Source: an uncultured Oscillospiraceae bacterium (GTDB taxonomy: Bacteria; Bacillota; Clostridia; Oscillospirales; Oscillospiraceae). From it: DNA of 64,000 nt. A program made the translations under genes and the position numbers. The DNA lies in contig CAJTYO010000008.1 in the NCBI GenBank assembly GCA_910584045.1, positions 1-64,000 on the forward strand. The letters are read 5' to 3'. Shown piece after piece: positions 1-8,312 of this stretch (the first letter of the stretch is position 1; every line of letters starts with the position of its first letter). The notes under the pieces were generated by a model. It was not told the DNA's origin and searched no databases. It saw only the letters and a program-made list of their open reading frames with translations.

Positions 1-1545
1 GGATAGGAGCTCATGCTGGTAAATCGTTCCATCCGCCGCCGTCAGTGGCACCAGTGTCTCCTCCGCACCGGCATGGGCAAAGACAAAGCCCTCGTACCGA
101 GGCGACATCCGGTAGTCGCCGATTGGCCGGAGCAGCGCGTCCACGGCCTGCTCCTCATCCACGCCATACTGGACGGCGACCTGGTAGTTGGTGTTTGTGC
201 CAGGATCGTAAAAGGTATTGACGGAAGTAAGCAGAAAAGCGCTGTCCACCTGGTAGCGCACACCGTCCGTCTCATAGCTGCTGGCAGAGGCCGGCTCGCG
301 GGCCGTCAGCACGTCGTCCTTTCCGGCGGAAGCTGCCGGCCTGCCGCCAGGCAGACTGCCCTCCAGCATACGGCCCAGACCGCCACCCGCCGCGCCCAGC
401 AGCAGCGCGGCCGTCACCGCCAAAACAAGCAGACTCCATCGGAATGGAGCCGGCCCCTGAGGTGGTTCCAGCCCGTAGGTTGGCACGAAGCTGGGGTACG
501 CCTTGGGGATGGACAGCTTCTTCTGCTTTCCTCCCTGGAGCGCATAGGTCCCTTTCCAGCACCACTCTGTCTCCCTTATGAGCTGGAAGTCCGTTAAGGG
601 CATGACCATCAGACTGAGGGAGCTGCCCGGCATCACCTGGCCGCTGGACAGCAGGGAAATCGCCCGCAGAACCGACGCCCTGGCCCGTTCCTGCTCCTCC
701 GTGGTCAGCTTATCCCAGCGCAGCGCCCGCAGACTGACGCTCTTCCGGGTGAAGCGATAAGTATCCATCGTATTCAAGCCACCGAGATTGACCCTCCAGA
801 GCATTCCAGCCGTCCGGACGAAGAGAAAGCCGTCGGCCTGGCTGAGCTGTATCGCCGGAAAAGCGACACACATCATAACAAAAGCACCGGCGATGCAGCC
901 GAGAGCAGCCATGGAGAGTGGGATCGAGGCATCCCGAGAAACTGCCGCCGCAAGCAGTACACAGCCGCCCAGCAGTCCAGGCAGCATGGACAGGCTGGCG
1001 CTGACGCGCAGAGGACGCATCCACTCCCGCCGGGCAGGGTAGAGAACCGCATCCTCCCCGCCGTTGCCCTCCAGTCCCTCCGGGACCGGTCCGGCGGGGA
1101 GATCCGGCATGGCGGTGCTCCTCAAACCGCTGATAATAGTAGGCACCGCTCCCAACAGCGTGAACAGGTACAGCATGGCAAGATCGCCCCAGTAGGCGGG
1201 TCCCTCCAGCATCCCCTCCTCCAGCATCTGAGGGATAGCCCGGAAGGCCTCCAAAAGCCCAACCTCTCCCTCAAATGCGGACATAATGGCCGCCGCCCAG
1301 GTCAGCCGGTGGGCAAAATATGTCATTACCAGAATCAGCACGGAGGCAATCGCCGCGCCCTTCCTGCTAAGCGCACCCCCCAACAGCTCATAGCCCTTCA
1401 GGGCGCACACCGCCATGATAAGCCCAGACACAGAGGCCACATATCCCAGTTGACCGATCACAACCGTACAGACGACGCCGATCAGCGCTCCTAAAAAAGC
1501 GCCGACCGCACCCGCCACCACATTTTCCCGTCTCTTTTCTTCCAT
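1..1545 (-). CDS. multi-pass membrane protein, C-terminus cut by window edge
   Basis: An open frame of 515 codons runs without a stop from an ATG at 1545 off the left edge of the window, so the C-terminus is missing. An AGGAGA-type ribosome site lies just upstream (reads GGGAGGAGACAAGC before the start on the minus strand). Hydrophobic stretches suggest about seven membrane segments: four in the first 140 residues, two near residues 182-230, and one near 370-390. The last segment is followed by a soluble, probably extracytoplasmic tail of more than 120 residues. I recognise no family motif and assign no function. It is followed on the same strand, across an 85-bp gap, by nothing obviously co-transcribed: the TauE-like gene lies upstream of it and could read into it. 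Confidence 0.8.
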   Translation of the reverse strand, partial: MEEKRRENVVAGAVGAFLGALIGVVCTVVIGQLGYVASVSGLIMAVCALKGYELLGGALSRKGAAIASVLILVMTYFAHRLTWAAAIMSAFEGEVGLLEAFRAIPQMLEEGMLEGPAYWGDLAMLYLFTLLGAVPTIISGLRSTAMPDLPAGPVPEGLEGNGGEDAVLYPARREWMRPLRVSASLSMLPGLLGGCVLLAAAVSRDASIPLSMAALGCIAGAFVMMCVAFPAIQLSQADGFLFVRTAGMLWRVNLGGLNTMDTYRFTRKSVSLRALRWDKLTTEEQERARASVLRAISLLSSGQVMPGSSLSLMVMPLTDFQLIRETEWCWKGTYALQGGKQKKLSIPKAYPSFVPTYGLEPPQGPAPFRWSLLVLAVTAALLLGAAGGGLGRMLEGSLPGGRPAASAGKDDVLTAREPASASSYETDGVRYQVDSAFLLTSVNTFYDPGTNTNYQVAVQYGVDEEQAVDALLRPIGDYRMSPRYEGFVFAHAGAEETLVPLTAADGTIYQHELLS

Positions 1546-1630
1546 TTAAGCTTGTCTCCTCCCACTTCGTTTTTATAAGGAACCGCACTGAAGCCGCCTG
1601 CAGCGCCTCCTCGCGGTCCGCTCCCCATTT

Positions 1631-2395
1631 TCAGAGCAGGTCGAACAGCATCTTGACGAAGAGCATTCCCAGCACCACAAAGATCATCCCCTTGATCTTC
1701 TTGCCGCCGCCGCGGATGGCATACCGCGCCCCGCAGTAGTTGCCCAGCATACTGCATGCCGCTGCCGGGACCACCAGCGCCCACAGCACCTTACCGCCAA
1801 CGATGAAAGAGACCGCCGCCGCGACATTGGAGGCCAGATTTCCCACTTTTGAGCAGCCGGAGGCCGTCACCATATCCATCTGCAGAAGGGCGGTGAAGGC
1901 CATGATCATAAATGTCCCCGTCCCCGGACCTACCATGCCATCGTAGCAGCCGATCACCAACCCAATACCCAGGCTGACCCCCATCTCATAGGGCCGGGGG
2001 TACCGCTTCTCCCCTGTCTCCTGGCCGAAGTCCTTCTTTATCATCAGAAATACAGCCACCACCGGCAGGGCCACCAGCATCAGTCCCTTCAGCAGCCCTT
2101 CGCTGAGGAGTTTGGCAATCTCCGCGCCTATGTAGCCCCCCGCCAGGGCACCCAGGGCCGCGCAAAGCGCGGCGTGAAGCCGGATCTTGCCGCTGCGGAA
2201 GAATTTCACAGATGCAGTGGCGGAGCCGCAGCCGTTGACGACCTTGTTGGTCCCCGCCGCGAAATGGACGGGCACTCCCGCCATCATATAGGCCGGCAGG
2301 GTGATAAGCCCCCCTCCCCCGGCCACACTGTCCACAAAGCCCCCGAGGAACACAAGTGGACAGACGATCAGAAGCATTTTCAGCAGCTCCGTCAT
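1631..2395 (-). CDS. TauE/SafE (TSUP) family anion exporter
   Basis: This 254-residue integral membrane protein fits the TSUP/TauE-SafE family, which exports sulfite, sulfoacetate or related organic anions. Visible family features are a glycine-rich first segment (GGFVDSVAGGGGLITLP, residues about 18-34), the ALGALAGGYIGA repeat near 80-92, and the second-half repeat GCYDGMVGPGTGTF near 145-158, which mirrors the first. The open frame continues upstream to 2521, but the ATG at 2395 is preferred because it is preceded by AAGGGGGAAATTT and begins the first membrane helix; the upstream extension is charged and AT-rich. The substrate cannot be read from sequence. It is divergent from the TetR/ABC operon. 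Confidence 0.88.
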   Translation of the reverse strand: MTELLKMLLIVCPLVFLGGFVDSVAGGGGLITLPAYMMAGVPVHFAAGTNKVVNGCGSATASVKFFRSGKIRLHAALCAALGALAGGYIGAEIAKLLSEGLLKGLMLVALPVVAVFLMIKKDFGQETGEKRYPRPYEMGVSLGIGLVIGCYDGMVGPGTGTFMIMAFTALLQMDMVTASGCSKVGNLASNVAAAVSFIVGGKVLWALVVPAAACSMLGNYCGARYAIRGGGKKIKGMIFVVLGMLFVKMLFDLL

Positions 2396-2545
2396 GATAA
2401 ATTTCCCCCTTTTTACATCTTCCTCCATTTTACCATAGATGTGGAAAAAACGCCACCTCTTTTTAACTTGGTTACGCATAGCTGCATTGCCCCTAAGACA
2501 GACTTGTTCGTTTATGAACAATATGTAAATTGTGGAAACCGAGCC

Positions 2546-2574
2546 TTGACATATGACAACCTGTCATGTATGAT
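2546..2574 (+). promoter_or_regulatory. sigma-A promoter with embedded TetR-type operator
   Basis: A consensus -35 TTGACA (2546-2551) and -10 TATGAT (2569-2574) are separated by exactly 17 bp. The spacer holds a perfect inverted repeat, ATGACA-ACC-TGTCAT (2553-2567), placed where a bound repressor would block polymerase. It lies 30 bp ahead of the TetR gene, so self-repression of the regulator-transporter operon is the likely logic (inference). Confidence 0.85.
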
Positions 2575-2604
2575 AGGCGGCAGTTTAAAGAAAGGAAGCG
2601 CAAC

Positions 2605-3219
2605 ATGCCGACAAGCACATTCTTCAATCTGCCCCCTCCCAAACGCGAGAAACTTCTCTGCGCCGCTATCACAGAGTTCGCCCGGCGGCCCTATGGGGAG
2701 GTATCCATCAATCGGATCATCCAGGGGGCAGAGATTCCCAGGGGCAGCTTTTATCAGTACTTTGCAGACAAGACAGATCTTTTCCGCTATGTGCTGCGAG
2801 GCTATGATACGATGCTGGAGGAAGCCATCCTGCGGAGCCTGGACCGGTGCGGCAAGAGGCCTCTGGAGCTGCCGCTGGCACTGTACGACCTAGTGCTGGC
2901 CTACATCCAAGAAAATTGGGCTCAGTTCGAGCTGTTCATGGGTATCCTGCAAAAGAACATGGGTATGGACGCCAGACAGCTGCTGTCCCTGCCGGAGATC
3001 GTTATGAAGGTCATGGAGCAGGCGGACTGGCGGGGACTGGAGCACCTGACAGAGGAAGAGCGGCTGGGCCTGATGGATCTGTTGTTCTCCACCACTGGGC
3101 ACGCGCTCATGCCTGTCTTCTGTGAAAAGCTGTCCAGTGAGGAGAGCCGCCGGAGATTAGCGATCAAGACCGCCCTTATCGAACGAGGCGCAAAAAGCAA
3201 GGAGGAACCTTTATGCTGA
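2605..3219 (+). CDS. TetR family transcriptional regulator
   Basis: A 204-residue regulator with an N-terminal helix-turn-helix (residues about 8-50: KREKLLCAAITEF, then SINRIIQGAEIPRGSFYQYF), where GSFYQYFADK is the typical TetR recognition-helix region. The C-terminal two thirds is a helical ligand/dimer domain with no assignable ligand. The start at 2605 is chosen because an earlier in-frame ATG (2566) overlaps the -10 box and AAAGAAAGGAAG precedes 2605. The last 7 bp overlap the ABC transporter start, so the two are translationally coupled, and the regulator most likely senses a substrate of, or stress relieved by, that transporter. Confidence 0.93.
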   Translation: MPTSTFFNLPPPKREKLLCAAITEFARRPYGEVSINRIIQGAEIPRGSFYQYFADKTDLFRYVLRGYDTMLEEAILRSLDRCGKRPLELPLALYDLVLAYIQENWAQFELFMGILQKNMGMDARQLLSLPEIVMKVMEQADWRGLEHLTEEERLGLMDLLFSTTGHALMPVFCEKLSSEESRRRLAIKTALIERGAKSKEEPLC

Positions 3220-6200
3220 AATTAGACAACATTGTCAAGGTATACGAGACTGGCGGCGAAAACGTCACCGCCCTGCGCGGAGTGAGCCTCAGCTTCCGGG
3301 AGAACGAGTTTGTGGCTATCCTGGGGCATTCCGGCTGCGGCAAAACCACCCTTTTGAACATCGTGGGCGGGCTGGACCAGTACACCAGCGGCGACCTCAT
3401 CATCAATGGACGCTCCACCAGAGAATTCAAGGACGGGGACTGGGACGCCTACCGAAATCACTCTATCGGTTTTGTGTTCCAGAGCTACAACCTCATCCCC
3501 CACCAGAGCGTATTGTCCAACGTGGAGCTGGCCCTGACCCTGTCCGGGGTCAGCAAAGGCGAGCGCCGCCGCCGGGCCGCTGAGGCCCTAGGGAAGGTGG
3601 GGCTCGCAGACCAGATGAAAAAACGCCCCAACCAGCTCTCCGGCGGCCAGATGCAGCGGGTGGCAATCGCCCGGGCCCTGGTGAACGACCCGGACATTCT
3701 GCTGGCCGACGAGCCAACCGGGGCCCTGGACAGCGAGACCAGCGTGCAGGTTATGGACCTGCTGGCGCAGATCGCCAAAGAGAAGCTGGTCATCATGGTC
3801 ACCCACAACCCCGAGCTGGCCCAGCGGTACGCCAATCGCACCATCCGCCTGCTGGACGGTCGGGTGATAGATGACTCCGCCCCCTTCGACGGCGGAGAGG
3901 AAAAACCCGCCCATATGGAAAAGCGGCAGAAAAAGCCCTCCATGAGTTTCTTCACCGCCTTCTCCCTGTCCCTCAATAACCTGATGACCAAGAAGGGACG
4001 GACAATCCTGACCAGCTTTGCCGGGTCCATCGGCATTATAGGCATCGCACTGATCCTTTCCCTGTCCTCCGGCATTAACCGCTATATTAATCAGGTGCAG
4101 GAGGAGACCCTCTCCAGCTACCCTATCACGATTCAAGCGGAGAGCACGGATATGACGGACCTTCTCTCCTCCCTCATGGGCGCCCACCGGGGAGACAGCG
4201 GCGAAGATCACGACCGCGAGCGAGTCTACTCCTCCACTGTTATGTACGATATGCTCAACTCCATGGTGGAGGCTGAAGTCCAAACCAACAATCTCAGGGA
4301 CTTCAAGAAATATCTGGATCAGGGCGGCGGCGGAATCGATCAGCTGGCCACTATTCAATACAGCTACGACTTCGGTTTTGACATCTATACCCAGGACGAG
4401 GACGGAAAAATTGTTAAGAGCGACGTTATGACCCTGCTGCAGGACGCCATGAGCTCTATGTATGGCGGGGACTATTCCTCCTATTTTGCCACAATGGGCG
4501 GAATGTATGAGCGGATGGACGTGTGGGAGGAGCTGCTGCCCGGGGAGGACAGTCAGGTTGTGGGACAGCAGGTAAAGAGCCAGTACGACCTACTCTACGG
4601 CAAGTGGCCGGAGCACTATGACGAGGTAATCCTCTTTGTGGATCGGAACAATGAGATCTCCGATTTGATGCTCTACGCCTTGGGTCTTATGTCCGCAGAC
4701 CACATGACAGACAGTCTAAACGCCGCCATGGACGGTGAATCCCTGAAGGCCGAGGAGCGCAGCTGGAGCTATGAAGAGCTGTGCAAAATGGACTTCAAGC
4801 TGCTGCTTCCGGCGGAGAAGTACCAGTATGAGGCCGCTTCGGAAACCTGGGTAGATATGTCCGCCACGGACACAGGTATGGACTTCCTCTACAACAGCGA
4901 TGACACCGGAACCCGGCTGCGCGTGGTGGGCGTGGCCCGGCCCGGCGAGGATTCCACCGCCGGCATGGTCACCGGGGCCATCGGGTACACCGGGGCCCTC
5001 ACCGCCTACGCCATCGAGGCCACGGCGGAGATGGAGATTGTGAAAAAGCAGATGGCGGACGAGGAGACCGACGTGATCTGCGGCCTGCCCTTCCCCAGTG
5101 AGGACGACGTTGAGCCCCTGGAATGGGAGAAGGAGGAGGCCATCCGGGAGCACCTGCTGACCCTCTCTGACACAGAGAAGGCCGGGGCCTACATGGACGT
5201 GATGGGCCAGCCCTCCGATGAATATGTGGAGACCGTGGTGGACCAGCAGACGGAGGGCATGACCCGGGAGAGCATCGAGCAGATGATCATCCAGCAGTAC
5301 GCCGGGGAGATGGGCGTGGACGGGGAGACCGTGGCCGGCTATATCGCCGAGATGAGCGATGAGGAACTGTTTTCCAAGGTTGAAGAGTCTGTCGCCCAGC
5401 AGGTGCGGGAGCAGTACGCCCAGGGCGTTCAGGCACAGCTGGGGGCGCTGAGCCAGGAGCAACTGGCGGTGATGCTGGCGGTCTCCATGGGGAACGACTA
5501 TATGTCGGTCCGGGCCGAGCCCCTGGAGGCCTGGCAATACAGCTACCTCTATGACCACTACATGCCCCCCACCCGGTCCGGCTCCACCTATGAGGACAAC
5601 CTGGAGCTGCTGGGGTATGTGGATCTGGAGAGCCCCTCCGCCATCAACATCTACGCCTCCACCTTCGCTGAGAAGGACCTGATCGCGGATAAGATCGCGG
5701 ATTACAACGCCTCCTGTGCCGACAGCGAGGACGAGATCAACTACACCGACTACGTGGCTCTGCTTATGAGCTCCGTTACAGACATCATCAGCGGCATCAG
5801 CTACCTGCTCATCGCCTTCGTGTCCATCTCCCTGGTGGTCAGCTCCATTATGATTGGCATCATCACCTATATCTCCGTGCTGGAGCGGACCAAAGAAATC
5901 GGCATTCTCCGGGCCGTGGGCGCCAGCAAGCGGGACGTGAGCCGGGTGTTCAACGCGGAGACCCTGATTGTAGGCCTCGGCGCGGGATTGATTGGCATCG
6001 GCGTGACGCTGCTGCTGATCATACCCATCAACGCGCTGCTGCTCCACTTCACCGGCATCACTGGACTGAAAGCCGCGCTGCCGGTCCAGGGTGCGGCGGC
6101 TCTAGTGATCATCAGTGCCCTGCTGACCATCATTGCCGGCCTGATTCCCTCCCGGGTGGCCGCCAAAAAGGACCCGGTGGTGGCCCTAAGAACGGAGTAG
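3213..6200 (+). CDS. MacB-like ABC transporter, fused ATPase and FtsX-type permease
   Basis: At 995 residues this is one polypeptide with an ABC ATPase first (residues about 1-225) and an FtsX/MacB permease after it. Walker A is GHSGCGKTT near residue 38, the signature is LSGGQ near 142, and Walker B is ILLADEP near 163. A membrane segment follows near 265-285, then a very large extracytoplasmic domain of roughly 540 acidic residues, and finally three membrane segments (ISYLLIAFVSISLVV onward) with the family motif ERTKEIGILRAVGASKRDV. Such proteins work as mechanotransmitters or exporters of peptides, antibiotics or lipoproteins rather than as classic channels. The extracytoplasmic domain is longer than in MacB. 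It is controlled by the overlapping TetR gene. Confidence 0.93.
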   Translation: MLKLDNIVKVYETGGENVTALRGVSLSFRENEFVAILGHSGCGKTTLLNIVGGLDQYTSGDLIINGRSTREFKDGDWDAYRNHSIGFVFQSYNLIPHQSVLSNVELALTLSGVSKGERRRRAAEALGKVGLADQMKKRPNQLSGGQMQRVAIARALVNDPDILLADEPTGALDSETSVQVMDLLAQIAKEKLVIMVTHNPELAQRYANRTIRLLDGRVIDDSAPFDGGEEKPAHMEKRQKKPSMSFFTAFSLSLNNLMTKKGRTILTSFAGSIGIIGIALILSLSSGINRYINQVQEETLSSYPITIQAESTDMTDLLSSLMGAHRGDSGEDHDRERVYSSTVMYDMLNSMVEAEVQTNNLRDFKKYLDQGGGGIDQLATIQYSYDFGFDIYTQDEDGKIVKSDVMTLLQDAMSSMYGGDYSSYFATMGGMYERMDVWEELLPGEDSQVVGQQVKSQYDLLYGKWPEHYDEVILFVDRNNEISDLMLYALGLMSADHMTDSLNAAMDGESLKAEERSWSYEELCKMDFKLLLPAEKYQYEAASETWVDMSATDTGMDFLYNSDDTGTRLRVVGVARPGEDSTAGMVTGAIGYTGALTAYAIEATAEMEIVKKQMADEETDVICGLPFPSEDDVEPLEWEKEEAIREHLLTLSDTEKAGAYMDVMGQPSDEYVETVVDQQTEGMTRESIEQMIIQQYAGEMGVDGETVAGYIAEMSDEELFSKVEESVAQQVREQYAQGVQAQLGALSQEQLAVMLAVSMGNDYMSVRAEPLEAWQYSYLYDHYMPPTRSGSTYEDNLELLGYVDLESPSAINIYASTFAEKDLIADKIADYNASCADSEDEINYTDYVALLMSSVTDIISGISYLLIAFVSISLVVSSIMIGIITYISVLERTKEIGILRAVGASKRDVSRVFNAETLIVGLGAGLIGIGVTLLLIIPINALLLHFTGITGLKAALPVQGAAALVIISALLTIIAGLIPSRVAAKKDPVVALRTE

Positions 6201-6214
6201 GCGCCCGTATACTA

Positions 6215-6253
6215 CGGAGAAGCGTCCCGTCTATTATACAGGACGCTTCTCCG
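6215..6253 (+). terminator. strong hairpin after the ABC transporter
   Basis: A perfect 13-bp inverted repeat (6215-6227 with 6241-6253, CGGAGAAGCGTCC) encloses a 13-nt loop, 14 bp after the transporter stop. No T-run follows, so it is either an imperfect terminator or an mRNA-stabilising hairpin. Confidence 0.6.
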
Positions 6254-6298
6254 CAGAAAAAGAGGCGTGCACAATAACATCTTGTGGAGGAAATGACT

Positions 6299-6664
6299 AT
6301 GTTAAGACCAAAGGAAGTCGTATGCAGGTGGATAGACGCCTTTAACGAGCACGACACGGACTCGATTGTAAGCTTGTACCATGACCACGCTGTCAATCAC
6401 CAAGTTGCAAACGAACCGGCTGTTGGGATTGAGGCAATTCGAAACATGTTTGCATCTGAATTTGCCGCAGCGGACATGACGGCTATTGTGGAAAATATTT
6501 TTGAAGATGGGCAGTGGGCGATTTTGGAGTGGAGAGATCCTATGGGCCTGCGCGGCTGCGGCTTTTTTCAGGTTGTTAACGGGAAAATTCTCTTCCAGAG
6601 AGGATATTGGGACAAACTCTCATTCTTAAAGCAGCACAATCTTCCCTTTGATCAGGTAAAATAA
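6299..6664 (+). CDS. SnoaL-like / NTF2-fold protein
   Basis: A 121-residue protein of the NTF2-like cone fold (SnoaL-like polyketide cyclase or ketosteroid-isomerase-like group). Typical features are an N-terminal helix (VCRWIDAFNEHDTDSIVSLYHDHAVNHQV), the strand-turn AVGIEAIRNMF, and a C-terminal sheet (WAILEWRDPMGLRGCGFFQVVNGKILFQRGYWDKL). The frame is open from a GTG at 6284, but the GGAGG at 6286-6290 sits 8 nt before the ATG at 6299, which is preferred. Members are mostly uncharacterised small-molecule-binding proteins, so no substrate is proposed. Its composition is more AT-rich than the ABC transporter gene before it. Confidence 0.75.
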   Translation: MLRPKEVVCRWIDAFNEHDTDSIVSLYHDHAVNHQVANEPAVGIEAIRNMFASEFAAADMTAIVENIFEDGQWAILEWRDPMGLRGCGFFQVVNGKILFQRGYWDKLSFLKQHNLPFDQVK

Positions 6665-6676
6665 ATCACTTCACAT

Positions 6677-6889
6677 CAATCCAACGTGTCAGACATAAAA
6701 CGCTATGAATTACTAAAAGAATGGTGGAGACAAGTAAATGCGCCGCTGCCGCGAGAAAGGGCAAGAAAACGAGGCCAGCCTCGGAAAAAAGACCCCAATA
6801 TGCTCAATTGAATGCTCTGGATCACCCACTGCGGGGCTCAGTGGTGGGAATTACCGAAGACGTATGGTCTCTGGGTTAGCCAATATCAA
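6677..6889 (+). pseudogene. IS5-type transposase N-terminal fragment
   Basis: Reading the frame that contains CGC at 6701 gives an N-terminal transposase-like segment (KRYELLKEWW, then RKRGQPRKKDPNMLN), an in-frame TGA at 6809-6811, and then MLWITHCGAQWWELPKTYGLW. The second part matches the IS5/IS427 pattern 'LN-x-LWI-x-R-x-GA-x-W-R-x-LP-x-x-Y-G-x-W'. There is no start codon with a ribosome site, no DDE catalytic region and no recognisable terminal inverted repeat. It is the relic of an insertion sequence, cut off at the rpmF terminator. Confidence 0.6.
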
Positions 6890-6929
6890 AAAACAACCGC
6901 ATGGTACGAAAGCACCATGCGGTTGTTTT
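6890..6929 (-). terminator. Rho-independent terminator of yceD-rpmF
   Basis: A perfect 16-bp stem (6890-6905 with 6914-6929) has an 8-nt loop. Read on the minus strand it ends in a continuous run of T residues (GGTTGTTTTTTGAT), 55 bp downstream of the rpmF stop. Read on the plus strand it also has four T, so it may work in both directions. Confidence 0.85.
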
Positions 6930-6983
6930 CCTGGTAAAGAAAGCTTCTTTATCGAGTACGGCCTTTGACGGGACCGTCTTTTA

Positions 6984-7172
6984 TTACTCCTCTACAGCGG
7001 CGCTCTTGACCTGACGGCCATTATAAGTACCGCACTCGGGGCACATTCTATGGGGCAGGCGCATCGCACCGCACTTGGGGCAGGGCGTAAGACCGGGCGC
7101 CTTCAGCTTCCACACGGAAGAACGGCGCTTGTCGCGTCTTGCTTTGGATACTTTACCCTTGGGGACTGCCAT
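6984..7172 (-). CDS. rpmF: 50S ribosomal protein L32
   Basis: The 62-residue product has the L32 signature: an N-terminal MAVPKGKVSKARRDKRRS and a C-terminal zinc ribbon with four cysteines in two pairs (CPKC and CPEC, residues about 31-34 and 47-50). It is a component of the large ribosomal subunit. It lies 27 bp downstream of the yceD gene, the conserved pairing in bacteria, and is followed by a strong terminator. Retention of all four zinc ligands means this is the zinc-containing form. Confidence 0.97.
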   Translation of the reverse strand: MAVPKGKVSKARRDKRRSSVWKLKAPGLTPCPKCGAMRLPHRMCPECGTYNGRQVKSAAVEE

Positions 7173-7199
7173 GATGACACCTCCTGTATATCTGAATTT

Positions 7200-7709
7200 T
7201 TATCGTTTATTCTTGTCCTTCTCCAGAAGCTGGGCCAGCACCGCCAATCGGGGGTCCACCTGCTTTTGACAGGTACAGCTCCCTTGGTTGAGATCGACGC
7301 CGCAGCCGGGGCAGATACCCCTACAGTCCTCCGAACAAAGGGTCTTTGTGTCCATTTCAAGAATGAACGCCGTCCGGGCCAACTCGCCCACATCAACGCA
7401 TCCGTCCTTCAGAACGATAATTTCGTCGTTGTCCTCACTCTCCACCCGCTCCGCCAAAGCGTACTCACACTGGACGGACAGGGGATTGTCAAAAGACTTG
7501 AGACAGCGGTCACAGACAGACTTGAGGGTAGAGCCAGCCGTGAATGCCAGCAGCAGCATCCCCGCCGTATTCCGCACATCTCCGGTTACCACCACCGGAT
7601 TCTGGGCAGGATACAGGCCGCCGAAGTCCACATCGGAAAGATCCAGCGCAAACTGGAAGTCCATCCGCTCTCCGGGGGCGTTGATGATCCTCTGTACATT
7701 TAAAAGCAT
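7200..7709 (-). CDS. yceD: YceD family (DUF177) protein
   Basis: A 169-residue DUF177/YceD protein. The family accompanies rpmF in most bacteria and is linked to 23S rRNA or large-subunit metabolism (family knowledge). Visible features are the paired cysteines CDRCLKSF (residues about 66-73), the conserved acidic stretch VDVGELARTAFILEMDTKTLC, and a second zinc-like set CxGICPGCGVDLNQGSCTC near 130-150. It starts the yceD-rpmF operon and is driven by the near-consensus promoter 28 bp upstream. Confidence 0.93.
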   Translation of the reverse strand: MLLNVQRIINAPGERMDFQFALDLSDVDFGGLYPAQNPVVVTGDVRNTAGMLLLAFTAGSTLKSVCDRCLKSFDNPLSVQCEYALAERVESEDNDEIIVLKDGCVDVGELARTAFILEMDTKTLCSEDCRGICPGCGVDLNQGSCTCQKQVDPRLAVLAQLLEKDKNKR

Positions 7710-7736
7710 AGCACACCTCGCAAAGACACGAGTAAT

Positions 7737-7765
7737 ATTATAGTAGACAAAAGCCGGAATGTCAA
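7737..7765 (-). promoter_or_regulatory. sigma-A promoter of yceD-rpmF
   Basis: On the minus strand TTGACA (7765-7760) and TATAAT (7742-7737) are both perfect consensus hexamers with a 17-bp spacer. This is among the strongest promoters in the window and fits a ribosomal protein operon. Confidence 0.9.
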
Positions 7766-7803
7766 ATACTTTTTTCCCTTTTTCCGGAAATTTTTTAATT
7801 TTC

Positions 7804-8262
7804 TCAGTAGGCCAACCGCTCCGCCGTCCATTCCCGGATCACCTCGCTGTAAAAGGCGCACTGTTCCCTGGCCAGAGATATCTCCAGATTGATATAATTC
7901 CCGCACTCCACCGGACTCTTACCGGGCATATCCCCCTCAAAAGCCGCCCCCGCGTCAAAGGTCTCCTTGAGGAGCTCTACAGCCTCTGCCTCGGCGAGCT
8001 TTCTTCCGTCGTAGAGGAAATAGAACCCGGTCTGACAGCCCATGGGGCCGAAATATATCACCGCATCCTTTGCTCGCCCGTTGCGCAGCAGCGTGGCGAT
8101 GATGTGCTCCACAGAGTGCATCTCCGCATTGGTCAACAGATCGCCGGTATTGGGTTTTTTGAAACGGAGATCGAAGGTGACCACCTCCCCATCCCGACGG
8201 GAGAGATACATGCCGGGCACCAGTTTGTTGTGGTCCACTTGAAAACTGGCAATACGCTCCAT
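7804..8262 (-). CDS. luxS: S-ribosylhomocysteine lyase (LuxS)
   Basis: LuxS cleaves S-ribosylhomocysteine to homocysteine and the AI-2 precursor DPD, within the activated methyl cycle. The 152-residue length is normal. The metal-binding HSVEH motif (residues 49-53) is intact, the downstream metal cysteine lies in VECGNY, and GPMGCQTGFYF with its catalytic cysteine is present. The ribosome site AGGAGG lies 8 nt before the ATG. It sits 50 bp downstream of the DEAD-box helicase on the same strand and may be read through from it. No pfs/mtnN gene is in the window. Confidence 0.97.
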   Translation of the reverse strand: MERIASFQVDHNKLVPGMYLSRRDGEVVTFDLRFKKPNTGDLLTNAEMHSVEHIIATLLRNGRAKDAVIYFGPMGCQTGFYFLYDGRKLAEAEAVELLKETFDAGAAFEGDMPGKSPVECGNYINLEISLAREQCAFYSEVIREWTAERLAY

Positions 8263-8312
8263 AGGGGTTTCCTCCTGGTCAGTTTGGATTTTTCGTGCAA
8301 ATGAAATCGGCC

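Noticed and set aside
4716..6047. 443-codon open frame opposite the ABC transporter
   Set aside because: It is a GC-driven shadow without start signals; the sense strand encodes an unambiguous permease.
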